DNA of 64,000 bases from Chrysoporthe austroafricana. Its lineage: Eukaryota > Ascomycota > Sordariomycetes > Diaporthales > Cryphonectriaceae. The stretch covers positions 930,001-994,000 of the forward strand of contig JYIP02000011.1 in NCBI GenBank assembly GCA_001051155.2, read 5' to 3'. Below, piece after piece: positions 25,009-37,354 of the stretch; position 1 is the first letter of the stretch; every line of letters begins with the position of its first letter. The notes under the pieces were generated by a model that was given only the letters and a program-made list of their open reading frames with translations, was not told the DNA's origin and searched no databases. The position numbers and the translations under genes were made by a program.

Positions 25009-28000
25009 CGGGTTAATTGCTTTTTCCAATATTCCTTAAATACGTATTATGCATTATTTAGATTACTAATTAATTCTTAGCTATTTTCGCTTGAATAATA
25101 TCTTTTCTATTTGATTAAATATTTCTTATACTGAATTGGTTCCCGATACCGGAAAATTCGCTCGATTTCGTATTCTAGTTTATTAATTCTAATTTATATA
25201 GATTCGTTTATTATTATTATTTTGAGTATTAGTTTAAAAAATAAGAAATGGAATATTGGGTAAATTTTTATTCTATAAGGTAATGCAAATTTAAAATTAA
25301 TATCCGAGATTTTCTTTAAAATCCTGAATAAGCCAAATTTCTTATAATTTAATAAATAAAAGGGTTTTATTATTTTGATATATTCCTTTTATCGAATAAG
25401 ATAGACTTTATCCCTTTTCTATAGGATTAATCTTTCAATTTTTTTGGAATTAGTATATTTCGTTATTCTTTCTTGTATAAATTTCAATTTTTTCTGAAAT
25501 TCTTTCTGAATTTTCTTAATTCTTTTGATTTGTTTTTTTGCTGCTTTTGCATTTGTTCCCAGTAATTCGTTATAATAGGCTATCGAGTTATAGCTATAGA
25601 ATATATAGAATAGTAATTTCTTTATTATATTTATATTTATACTATTATAAGCGAATTATATTAATAATAATAAATTAATTTAGTTATTCTGTTCGTAATT
25701 TACGTAATGCTATAAATATTATTTAATAATCTGGTTTATTCGTTCTGTTTGCCTGTTTATCTATAAATAAAATGCAATAAATATTTTCTATTACGTTCCG
25801 AATAATTTTATAAATGAAATCTAGAAGTTTAATACGAACTTCCGGTTTCTATTGGAACTAATTTCTTTAAGCATGCCGTAATTGGCTATAACCGTTCTGA
25901 AAAATATATATACGAGGTTTTCCGCTATATTGCTTTCTTTATAAAGAAAGAAATAAGCGTATTTGCTTAATTTGCAAACTATTATTAGAATGCTATTATA
26001 TTGCATTTTAATTAAAGGTTTTCGTAAGAAAGGTAGCTTAATAATAAAATCCTAACTAATAGATTGCCAAATTGCTTCTAGAATAAAGAATAATTGAAGC
26101 AGTTTATAAGGCTTATAATATTCGATTTTATTCTTCTTATAGCTATTGCATTCTCGTAAGATATTCTCAATTCTTTTTCTGAAATTTGGAAGATTCCAAT
26201 ATCTCTTAATCTTTTTATAAATAGCCCTAATTCTCTAATAGCTATATGCCAGTATATTATATATATTCTTAATATATTTATCCTATTCTTCTATTATTAT
26301 ATCTTCCGGTCTTTTTTTATTATTAGAGGTCTTAATAATTATATTAAGCTTTTTGGCCTTATTTATAAAGTTGCTATCCTTATCTTGCCGGAAGATATTT
26401 TATAATTCTTTTAGTTTTGCGTCTTAATAATCTGATTGTCTATTAAATATATCCGCTTTGCCATTTTCTAATCTTTTGCAATAAACGATTTTCAAGTCGA
26501 ATTATAAAAGGAATTCCGCTTATCTAATTTATCGTTTATTTAAGATTTTCGTTATTATAAATATTATTAGATTCTTATAATCAGAATATATTGTAATCTG
26601 GTATTTTGTTCCGATTAAATAATGCTATTATTTTTCGAATGCTTTTATAATTGCTATTAATTCTTTATCTGGAATGCTATAATTGAATTCTAAGCTATTC
26701 AATTTTTTCGAGAAATTGCTTATAATCTTAAAGTATCCTTAATCGTTTCGTTAACCGAGTTATTTTCTTAATACGTAATCTGATATATCGGTTTCGATTT
26801 CAAATAGCTTATTTGGGTCTGTTTTGCAAAATATAAGTTTTGATATTACCCGTTTTTTAATTTTATTAAATGCTTCTTAAGCTTTTTGTATCTATTCGAA
26901 CTTTCGGTCTTTTTTCGTAAGGTTTATAAAAGGGCATACGATTTTGCTATAATTTCGAATGAATTATCGGTAAAAATTAATATAGCTTAAGAATACTTTA
27001 ATTTCTTTTATCTTTTCTAATATAAGCTATTTTTTTATTATTTAAACTTTATCTTTTTATATATTAATCTTGCTTAATTCTATTATATAACCGAAATAAT
27101 TAACCTTTTGCTAATAAAAATAGCATTTGCTTAATTTAACTAGGAATTTATTATCTTATAAAATCTAAAATATTTATTATACGTATTATTTATAAGATTC
27201 GAAATCTTTTAAATAAATAAGGATATTATTAAAATAAATAATAATAATAGTATCCAAATATTCGTAAAAGATATTATTAATCATTTCTTAGAAAGATATG
27301 GGCGCATTAATTAGTTTAAAAGATAAAATTATATATTCAAAATATTTATAACGAGTCCTAAATGCCGTCTTCCAAATATTATTTTCCTTAATTCGGATAT
27401 AATAATATCCTTCCTCGAAATCGAATATAATAAACTAATTTGTTCCGATTAGCCGATCTTGCATTTTTCTTATTAGAAATAAAGAGTAGCAGTTTTTAAT
27501 TATAATATCGTTAAGCTATTTATAATTTATATAAAATCGCAATTTGCTATTTTTCTTGAATATAAATAGGATTAAATATCTTGCTAGTAATTGCGATTTT
27601 CGTATATAGCTTCTTTTCAAGTTTTTATCGATATATTCTCTAAGTATTTCGAGCTTTATTTGGTTAAGCTTGTAAATAAGGTAATTTTTTGGTTTTATCC
27701 TTTCTTTTAGCGGAATTTCGTAATTAAAAAGGCTATATTCTAATAAACTAATATCGAATTTCTTTTGCTATAATTTCTTGAATTCGTAATATTCTTTTGA
27801 TATATTCTTAAGTTCTAGTAACGATCCTTTTTCGTTTTCTGAGATTTGGAAGAACAAAAGGTACCGTTAAGCGTATTTTGCTTCCTTTATTTCCTATCGC
27901 TATTTTCGGGGTTTGGCTTCTAGGGTTTCCGGGTATTTATTGTTTATTAATCCAAATTTCCGTTCGTAATCTTTCTGTATTTGCTATTTCGGAAGCTATA

Positions 28001-30667
28001 TTTCTTTATAATTCTATAATCCATATAGTTTTATAACGCTTTGCGTTAGATTAATCTTTTGCCGATTGCTAATCGCTTGAATTCTTAATTTATCTTTAAT
28101 TTGTATTTGTAAATTCGAAATATTCGTAATTTTTCTTTTTATTCTGGCAAATCTTTCTGCTTTAAAAGTAAATCTGAGCTTATTTAAGCGCATATTCCGG
28201 ATATTATTTTCAGTAATTAAGACTTTCCCTTTTTCGTTAATTGCAACCCTTTCAGTAAGTATAGCTTATTCTTATAAAATCTAGCTAATAATCTAATCGA
28301 TATAAAAGTTATATTCCTTAAGCTAAGGTATTTTTAAGATTAATTCGTATTATATTGTATTTGTAATATCGAAAGTAATTCTTATTATAAAGCTTTAAAT
28401 CGAAATAAATAAGTAATTAATTTCTATATTAATTATTCTAAAGTTATATGCAATCGCTTTTTCTTTTATAGTATTGAATTTATAAGAATCTTTCTTTTGC
28501 ATTTAAAAAATCTATTCCTTATTAACGATTTCTAGCAAGATAAAATTCCTTTATACGCTACTATTCAAAAATATGCTATATCGTTACCCATTAATATATA
28601 CGTTTAATATAATATATTTTTCGTTTTCTTTTATAATTGCGTATAGGGACTTTATAATCCTGATTAGCTGTTATTCCGTTATAAGCAATCTTTCCCTTTT
28701 GGGGTATTTTGAGCTTCTTTTGCTATTTGCCTTGCTAGCTTTCGTACTTAGCTTTAGCTATACTGCCTTGCCTTTTCAGCCTTTTATAATCGGTACTACT
28801 TTCTAGCCTTATCTTGCATATAAATAGAATATGCCATAATATAACATTGCTTTTATATCGTTTTTCTTTAAATATATTTCTATAGATAATCGTTAAGTAA
28901 TCCAATATAAGCATTATTATCCTTAATATGCAAGATTTCCTTATATTTTCTTCGGAATTCCGTAATAAGCTAGATTATTTAATCCTATTCTTTAATTAAA
29001 AACCAATTATATTTAACTTTCTCGCTAAAATATATTTAGCAATTATAATAGATATAATATATCCAGGCAAATTTATAGTAATAAAAGTATAAATAATTAA
29101 TCCGCATATCTTCTTGAAGCCGGCATTTGTTATTCTAAAATAGAATGCTTTGGAAGAATTTTTATAACGTAAATCTATAAACAAAATGCTTAATTTTCGT
29201 ATATTTGGTTATTCAATTGCTATACCTTTATTATAGTTAGCCCATTTTAATATTATTATGCTCTTCCAATTCTTTTTCGAACGTAAGGGTTAATAGATTA
29301 TTTAGTTATCGATCTTGCAATATTATAATGCTAGGTATTGCTATTATTATCTTTTGGGTTCCGAATTCTTTTTTTATTATTGCTTCTTATTGCCTTTCAA
29401 AATAGTAATTCAGAAAGAATTTTCCCAAGTCTTTTTCTCTGGTATCGAAAGGGTTGCTTGAATAATCGGAATCGCTATTATTTATAGCCGTATTATAAAG
29501 TAAGCCTTTTCTTCCTATAGCAAATTATTTCTGTTTTCTGGGTTTATATAAGAACTATTTTAAACTTTCTTTTGCCAAAAAGTATAGTAAGCAATAATTT
29601 TAATAGCAGGCTATTTAGCTTATACTGCTATAATTAGGGTTTATTGCTTGCTCTAACCGGATATTTTTGTTTAATTAATTAAGTTTTTGTCGTTAAGTAA
29701 TATTAACCTGTTTTTTTAAAACTGGCTTTTATTTTCGTTTCCTCTTTTCCTAGTAATAATTACGGGCAATATAGCTTTTTTTGCCGCAATTATAGCAAGT
29801 AACCTTTTTGCATTATTCTCGCATAAAGGTATTTAGTTCTATAAGTCTTATATATATCGTATTTGAATAGGCCGTATTATTCCAGGTTTTCTGTTAAAAT
29901 TTGCGCTTTTCTGAATTAAGTTAATATTTCGGAATGCTATTATAATTCCTTTATTATTATTAGCATTATTTATAAAATCGGTTATCGATACGGATTGCTT
30001 TATTAATAAATTCATTAAGTTTCTCGAATCGGTTTTCTTTATAGAATTCGTTTTTAATTTCTTCTTTAAGTCTCGTATAATAAGCACCCATAAGAAGTTC
30101 GTTTTCGTAATCGAGGTAAGCGATAATCTGTCGGAATTTGGCCGTATAATCCGTAATCGAACCGGTTTATCGTAATGCTTCTAATTGCTATATTGCAATA
30201 TATTTCTTATCCGGATTTCCAAAAGTTTTAATAAAAGCCGATTCAAAATTAATATAGCGCTAGAAAATGCGCTTAGTATTTTCAGAACAGAAATCCTTAT
30301 TATTATTTAAGTAATCGCGAAAAGTTAATTCCTATTACTGGAAAGCTATTTTTTCGAAATAATTTCTTGCAAAATCGATTTTGTTATAAATAATCTTAAA
30401 TTGAATATTATAATACTTGAAATATATTTTGAATTAAATTAAGAAAGCTTAGAAATCTTTTCTAATACTTTTATAAAACTTAAGCTTATTAAGCTTGAAA
30501 GCTTTAGCCTGCTAAAAAGCATTAAGACGGATAATTTCATTTTTAATTTCTTTAAGCTATTAATAAAGGACTATATTCTGCTGCTAAAATTATTTATTAA
30601 TAAGGATAATTAGAGCTTTTTCCTGAAAGGCTTAATTATTGGAAAAAGACGGAATTTAAGGCGCTAT
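25009..30667 (-). pseudogene. gag-pol: E5 gag-pol, RIP-degraded
   Basis: The gag start is at an ATG-derived ATA at 30667. Open gag pieces include 29848-30087. The CCHC knuckle is near 29765-29810. The conserved extension lies between knuckle and protease (29000-29700; 28996-29184 is open in a neighbouring frame). The retropepsin site is read N-S-S-V with its first codon at 28565, exactly 2102 nt from the gag start as in E8, so pol is in the -1 frame. RT spans 26900-27700, integrase about 25300-26200 (open 25821-26006 with IIVCKLSKYAYFFLYKES), chromodomain about 25050-25200. Inactivated by stops and lost catalytic residues. Confidence 0.87.
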
Positions 30668-30729
30668 CGTATTTTCGGTATTACTTAAAGGGAATATATT
30701 AAACCGTTTTTAAATAAAAATTGTCAAAA

Positions 30730-31157
30730 TATTATAAATGCTGCCGGAATCTTAAAATAATTGCAAAGTTAAAGGGTTTATACTAATAAGAACGGTATTA
30801 AGTATTACTTTGAATTTTGGAACAAATTTACTAAACGCTTGCAATATTTATAAGCTTTGAATAGCTATTAATAATAAAGTTCAATTAATATTTAAATTAA
30901 TAATTAAAAAGCTATATCTTTTTATTTTAATATATATCTGATTTTTATATATCTAGCTTTTTATTTTCGGATTACTAGCTTATTAAGTAATTTAATAATC
31001 TATGCTTATCGGATTATCTAGTAAATTAATAATCCTTATCTTATTTAACCTTAATCCCGAGTTAGTAGTTTTTAGGGTTTCTTTAAATAAGAAAGGGTCG
31101 GGCGCCTGAATATCGGATTTCTTTATTGCAACCTTAATTCCTTATTGGGTTATAACA
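30730..31157 (-). repeat. E5 5' LTR with unmutated outer terminus
   Basis: 428 bp, ending GGGTTATAACA. The terminal CA is still intact here, unlike most LTR ends in the window. Confidence 0.94.
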
Positions 31158-34100
31158 GATCGCTTATAACGGGATAATAGCCGATTAGGATTATAAGGTT
31201 TTTATGCGTAATTACGAAAGAAAACGAGAGATATATTATATTAAACGCATATATTAACGGGTAATGATATAGCGCACTTTTGGATAATAGCATATAAGGA
31301 AATTTTATTTCGTTAAAAATTATTAATAAAGAACGAATCCTTTAAACGCAAAAGAAAAATCTTTATAAACTCAATATTATAGAAAGAAAAGCAATTATAT
31401 ATAATTTTAGTATAATCGATATAGAAACTAATTACTTATTTATTTCGATTTAAAGCTTTATAATAAAAACTATTTTCGATATTACAAATATAGCATAGCA
31501 TAAATTAATTTTAGGAATACTTTAATTCAAAAAGCATAACTTTCGAATCGATTGGATTATTAACTAAATTTTATAAGAATAAGCTATATTTATTGAAAAG
31601 GTTGCAATTAACGAAATAAAGAAAAACTTAATTATTAAGAATAATATTAGGAATATGCGCTTAAATAAGCTTAGATATACTTTTAAAGCAGAAAAACTTG
31701 CTAGAATATAAAGAAAGGTTACGGATATTTCGAACTTATAATTACAAGTTAAAAACGGATTAAGAATTTAAGCGACTAGCAATTAATAGAAAATCGATTT
31801 AACGCAAAGCATTATAAAATTATATGGACTATAGAATTATAAAGAAATATCGCTTCTAGAATAATAAATACAGAAAAATTACGAGAAGAAATTCGGGCCG
31901 ATAAACGATAAATACCCGAAATTACCGGAAATTAAACCCCGAAAATAATAATAGGAAATAAGCAAAACAAAATACGCTTAACAGTATTTTTTGTTCTTCC
32001 AAATCTCAGAAAACGAAAAAAGACCGCTATTAAAAGTCAAAAATATACTAAAAGAATATTACGAATTCAAAAAGCTATAGCAAAAGAAATTTAATACTAG
32101 CTTACCAGAATACGGCTTTTTTAATTATAAAATTCTATTAAAAGAAAAGACGAAATTGCAAAACTATTTTATTTACAAACTCGATTAAGCAAAGCTCGAA
32201 ACATTTAAAGAATATATTAACGAAAACTTAAAGAAAAGCTATATACGGAAATCGCAATTACTTGCAAAATATCTAATCCTATTCGTGCTTAAGAAAAACG
32301 GCAAATTCCGATTTTATATAAATTATTAGCAGCTTAACGATATTACGATTAAAAATCGCTACTTTTTACTTCTAATAGGAGAAATGCAAAATTAGTTTAT
32401 AAGAATAAATTAATTTACTATATTTGATTTCAAAGAAAGATATTATTATATTTAGATTAAAGAAAATAATATATAGAAAATAGCATTCAAAACTCGTTAT
32501 AAACATTTTGAATATATAATTTTACCTTTTAAGCTAATTAATGCGCCCGTATTTTTCTAAGAAATAATCAATAATATTTTTTGCAAATACTTAAATATTA
32601 TTATTATTATTTATTTTAACGATATTTTTATTTATTCAAAAAATTTTGAATTTTATAAATAATATATATAGTAAGTATTCCAGATTTTGCAAAATAATAA
32701 ATTCCTAATCGAATTAAGCAAATGCTATTTTTATTAATAAAAAGTTAATTATTTTAATTATACGATAGAATTAAGCAAAATTAATATGCAAAAAAATAAA
32801 ATCCAAATAATAAAAAAATAGCTTATATTAAAGAAAATTAAGAAAATCAAAGCATTTTTCGGCTATGCTAATTTTTATTAATAATTCATTCGAAACTATA
32901 ATGAAATCGCACGCTTTCTTACGGATTTTACGAAAAAAGATCGAAAATTCGAATAAATATAAAAAGCACAAGAATTATTCGATAAAATCAAGAAACGAAT
33001 TATATTAAAACTCATACTTTACAAAACAAATCCAAATAAATTATTTGAAATCGAAACTGATATATTAAACTATATATTCGGAAAATAATTTAGTTAGCGA
33101 AATAATTAAAAACGCTTTAGGATTATAAGCAACTTTTTAAAGAAATTGAATAAATTAAAATTCAATTATAATATTCTAAATAAGAAATTAATAGCAATTG
33201 TAAAAGCATTTGAAAAATAGCAGTATTATTTAATTAGCGCTAAATACTAAATTATTATATTCCGATTATAAGAACTTAATAATATTTATAATAATAAAAG
33301 TCTTAAATAGATAATAAATTAAATAAGCAGAATTTTTCTTATAATTCGATTTAAAAATTATTTATTATAAAAGATTCGAAAATAATAGAGCAGATATATT
33401 TAGCAAACAATTAAATTATTAAAATATAAAACTTAAAAAATTCCAGAATATTTTCCAATAAGATAAAAATAGCAACTTTATAAATAAAGCTAGAGAATTT
33501 AATACAATTATTAAGATTTCTAATAACGGAAAGAAACTAGAAAATATAATTATAAAAGAATAGGACGAATATATTAAAAATACATATAATATACCCGCAT
33601 ATAGCTATTAAGGAATTAAGGCTATATACGAAAGAATTAGAAAATATTAGAATTTTCTAGAATTAAAGAAAAGGATCGAAATAATCTTATAAGAATGCAA
33701 TAGCTATAAGAAAAATAAAATTGAATATTATAAGCCCTATAAACTATTTCAATTACTTTTTATCCCGGAAGCAATTTAGCAATCTATTAGTTAAGATTTC
33801 ATTATTAAGCTACTTTTCTTACAAAAATCTTTTATTAAAATGCAATATAATAGCATTTTAATAATAATTTGCAAATTAAATAAATATATTTATTTCTTCT
33901 CTTATAAAGAAAGCAGTATAATAGAAGATTTCGCATATATATTTTTCAGGACAATTATAGCTAATTATAATATGCTTAAAGAAGTTATTTCCGATAAAGA
34001 TAGAAAGTTCGTATTAAACTTTTAAACTTTATTTATAAAACTATTCGAAATATAACAAAAGATATTTATAGCATTCCATTCGCAAACGAATAGACAAATA

Positions 34101-34837
34101 AAACGAATAAATCAAATCGTTAAGCAATATTTACAATATTATATAAATTACGAATAAGATAATTAAGTCGATTTGCTATTCTTAATATAATTCGCATATA
34201 ATAGCGCAAATATAAGTATAATAAAGAAATTACCGTTTTACGCGCTTTATAGCTATAACCCGATAGCCTATTATAACGAATTATTAAGAGCAAATGCAAA
34301 AGCAGCAGAAAAACGAATCCGGAAAATTAAGAAAATCTAGAAAGAATTTCAAAAAAAACTGAAATTTATACAAGAAAGAATAACGAAATATACTAATTCT
34401 AAAAAAATTGAAAGACCAATCTTACAGAAAAGAAATAAGGTCTATCTTATTCGACAAAAAGAATATATCAGAATAATAAAACCCTTTTATTCGTTAGATT
34501 ATAAGAAATTTAGCCCGTTCAAAATTTTAAGAAAAATCTCGGATATTAATTTCGAATTCGCATTACCCTATAGAATAAGAATCCACTCAGTATTCCATAT
34601 CTCATTTCTCGAACCAATACCCAAAATAACTAAAACAGACAAGTTAATATAAATCGAAATTAATAAACTAAAATACGAAATCGAATAAATCTTTAAATAT
34701 CGAAGCTTAATTAAGCATAAAGAATACCTGATCAAGTGGAAAAGATATTATTCAAGCGAAAATAGCTAAGAACTAGTTAGCAACTTAAAAAATATATAAT
34801 AAGCATTCAGAAAATATCGAAAAAAGCAATTAACTAG
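31158..34837 (+). pseudogene. gag-pol: E6 part a: protease, RT, RNase H, integrase, chromodomain
   Basis: Plus-strand pol beginning abruptly at GATCGCTTATAACGGG, just before the retropepsin domain (D-N-S-I near 31300). RT is at about 32150-33060 with the YxDD box read Y-F-N-D at 32612-32623. Integrase Asp residues are kept at 33795-33797 (DFIIKL) and 33993-33995 (ISDKDRKF). The Glu is changed to Lys at 34101-34103, with the exact 35-residue D-to-E spacing. The open stretch 33840-34025 holds IIICKLNKYIYFF. The chromodomain is near 34660-34790. The gag half is E6b/E6c (46312-48009 and 55311-56105), separated by inversion. Confidence 0.88.
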
Positions 34838-35443
34838 CTAGCTAAACGAATAGTCAGAAAAACCCGGAACGGCTTCGTACTCTGCAGCCAAGTTAATACT
34901 AGACCAGTTAATATCAGAACCAAATTGCTACAAAGCAGCATCCAGATCGAAACTTTCGGGAAGAGGCCTTTCAGAAATTAAAACCTTTGCGGCGCAATGC
35001 TCGGCCTCAGCCTTACAGCGCTCCTTTGCAGCCTTTTCTGCCTTTAACCGTTCCAATTCCTCAATAATATCCAAGCCCTAATATACTGTACGAGCTATCT
35101 TCTCGGCTTATAAGCAGCGCTATTTCCGTAACCGAAAAACTCTTGCATTAGCTAATATCGCCTCTTTCTTAGCAGCATCCAATTCCGCTTTAACCTGGGA
35201 ATGCTGCTTTACAATCCTCTATATTTAAATAGGAATAAGGCTTGCTATATCATAATTACTACGCTTATTACGAATATACTTGGCGCAGCGCAAAAAGTCC
35301 TTTTCTGAAGCATAATAAAAAAGATTGCGATCCGAACAAGAAGAATACGCAAGCATTTCAAAATAACAGGAAAAAACCGTAAGCCAAAAGGTATTGCTCT
35401 AATCCGTTTTCTTATAGAAACGTTTTTCGACTTTGCAAAATAT
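34838..35443 (-). pseudogene. antisense accessory gene of E6 (606-nt variant, least mutated)
   Basis: Minus-strand frame of 202 codons, the longest and least AT-biased copy. The presumed start is an ATG-derived ATA at 35443; a preserved in-frame ATG is at 35356. Visible parts: MLAYSSCSDRNLFYYASEKD, then RCAKYIRNKRSNYD, a helical KAELDAAKKEAILANARVFR segment, IIEELERLKAEKAAKERCKAE, and the tail ESFDLDAAL, FGSDINWSS, stop TAG after FS. It is clearly homologous to the 585-nt genes but diverged in sequence while keeping the same order of parts, which argues for past selection on a protein. I cannot assign a function. Confidence 0.8.
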
Positions 35444-35534
35444 TCTGATTAAGAAAGGAATATTAGAAAAGAGGTATTGGCAAAAGGCCTTACGGAAAAT
35501 TATTAAAGACGACAATTAATAAAGGAAAGAATAA

Positions 35535-35957
35535 TATTATAACCCGATATAAGAGGTAGCCGGCTTACGGGCCAGCTTATATAATAACCCCGCTAGCAAA
35601 TACTTATAGGAATTACGTAATCCAGGGTTAAAGGATAGATTAACGGAATCGCTATCGGTCCTGATAGTTTTATATAGACCGACAATATCGATAGCGATCT
35701 TATCGGTTTATAATTAAAGAGCTAAATATATAAAAATAGAATACCTATTAAATAAATTACCGTAGCTTTTCAATTGTAAATCTAAATATTATTTGGACCT
35801 TATTATACTTTTAAATAATAGCTGTATTGGCTTATAAATATTATAACTATTTATTAAATAAGTTTTCGGTATTCAAAGCTATATTTAATACCGTTTTTGC
35901 TAGTATAAACCTTATAACTTTACAATTTATCCTAGGATTATTGCAGCGTTTATAATA
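35535..35957 (+). repeat. E6 3' LTR
   Basis: 423 bp, TATTATAACCCGATATAAG to GCAGCGTTTATAATA, followed by AAAAG. Its distinctive U3 (AGCCGGCTTACGGGCC and paired GATAGCGAT/ATCGCTATC motifs) is shared only with the equally long LTR at 55683-56105, whose outer flank is CTTTT, the complement of AAAAG. Confidence 0.93.
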
Positions 35958-36211
35958 AAAAGTTATATACAGAAATTACGATTACTCGCAAAATACTCAA
36001 TCCTATTTATATTAAAAAAAAATAGCAAGTTACGACTTTATATAAATTATCGATAGCTTAATAATATTACGATTAAGAATCGCTACCCTTTACCGTTAAT
36101 AAGAAAAATGCGAGATTGTTTAATCGGAATAAACTGGTTTATTATATTCGATTTCAAAAAAAGATATTATTATATCCGAATTAAAGAAAACGATATTTGG
36201 AAAACGGCTTT
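35958..36211 (+). pseudogene. E7 part a: reverse-transcriptase fragment
   Basis: 254 bp of RT core in one frame: LLAKYSILFILKKNSKLRLY, then ITIKNRYPLPL, WFIIFDFKKRYYYIRIKEND and IWKTAF. It is squeezed between the E6 3' LTR (flank AAAAG) and the E4b LTR (flank GCTTT). Read on the other strand it continues into 56106 onward once E6 is removed (CTTTT/AAAAG duplication), so it is a piece of E7 carried along by the inversion. Confidence 0.88.
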
Positions 36212-36660
36212 TATTATAAACGCTGCAGAAATCCCAGGATAAACTGTAAAGTTAAAGGGTTTTTGCTAGCAAAAGCAATGCCAAATATAGCCTTAAATAT
36301 TAGAAATACTTTCAATAATTATTCGCAATATTTATAAGCTTATAAAGCTATTATTTGAATAGCTAATAAAGTTCAAATAATATTTAGATTTATAATTGAA
36401 AAGTTATAATAATTTATTTAATAAGTATCCCGTTTTTATATATTTAGCTTTTTAATATAGTTTTATTAGATTTATAATAGATTTTTAAATTTCTGGATTT
36501 ATTAAATCTATAGCAAATCTCTAAATCCCATTCCTTTTATAACCTTAACTTTGAGTTATATAAGCGATTATAAGGGTTTCTTAAGAAAGATTAATAATAA
36601 AGCGTCCTATTAAATTCCTTTTTCATATCGTATAATTTAATCTTTTATTAAGTTATAATA
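36212..36660 (-). repeat. E4 3' LTR
   Basis: 449 bp, TATTATAAACGCTGCAGAAATCCC to TTAAGTTATAATA. Two degenerate units of the 35-bp LTR repeat are visible around 36465-36535, against one and three in the E1 LTRs. Confidence 0.92.
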
Positions 36661-36850
36661 TTATCCTTTTCCTATTAATTATTATCCTTAACGATCTTTC
36701 GTAAGTAATTTACTTATAAGGGCATATTATTATGCTTTCTTAATTAGAATGCTTAATAGAATTTCAAAGCCGAAATCTTTCAATCCTTATTTAAATAAAA
36801 ATAAGCAGCGTAAATCCTTAATCTTTCGAATTATTTATTACGTTATTATT

Positions 36851-37354
36851 ATATAACTTTATTCCTATTATAACCGCTTTAATTTGGAATTGTATGCGGT
36901 TTCGGAATAAGATTTATCTCGTTACTTTAAATGTATTTAGCATAACTAGCCGAATTGCAATATTCTGGAACCGATTAATGCTACAAAGCTTTTTTTCGCA
37001 TTTAACTAGTTTCAGAAATTAGAAGACGAAATCGAAAGTTTAGAAAATAAATTAATAAGATTGCAAAAGCAGAAGCGGATATAGCGGGAGCGGATAGCCC
37101 GGGCCTTCCGTTATAGCTTGTCCAATCTTGAAAACTTGGAACGATTGGAAAAAGAAAAGGCCGAAAAAGAGCGTTGTAAGGCCGAAGCCGAGCTTCGCGT
37201 TACTAAACCTTTAGTTTCCGAAAGTTCTCTTCCCGAGAGTTTTGATTTGGATGCTGCTTTATAGCAGCTTAATTCCGATATCGATTAGTTTATTATTAAT
37301 TTCTTTGCGGGTTATAAGGCTATATCGGGTTTTTCTGATTAACTTTCCAGCTAG
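36851..37354 (+). pseudogene. antisense accessory gene of E4 (504-nt type)
   Basis: 504 nt, exactly the length of the E1 copy, again without indels. The start ATG is read ATA; SYYNRFNLELYAVSE covers the CxxC module with Cys changed to Tyr. RYFKCI, NCNILEPINATK, the charged helix KLEDEIESLENKL and NLERLEKEKAEKERCKAE, and the tail ESFDLDAAL follow. The end is TAG at 37352-37354, with an earlier TAA at 37340 that may be mutational. Some cysteine and acidic codons survive that are lost in E1, so the two copies complement each other for comparison. Confidence 0.78.

Larger units (their letters stand above)
23893..31157 (-). mobile_element. E5: complete Ty3/gypsy element, one side of an inversion
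   Basis: 7265 bp, 428-bp LTRs of equal length. The flanks do not match: GAATG on the left (23888-23892) and GATCG on the right (31158-31162). The same pair of 5-mers, on the other strand, flanks E8 in the complementary arrangement (TATTC left, CGATC right). E5 and E8 have identical length and LTR type and opposite orientation. I read E5 as one product of recombination between two such copies. Confidence 0.93.
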
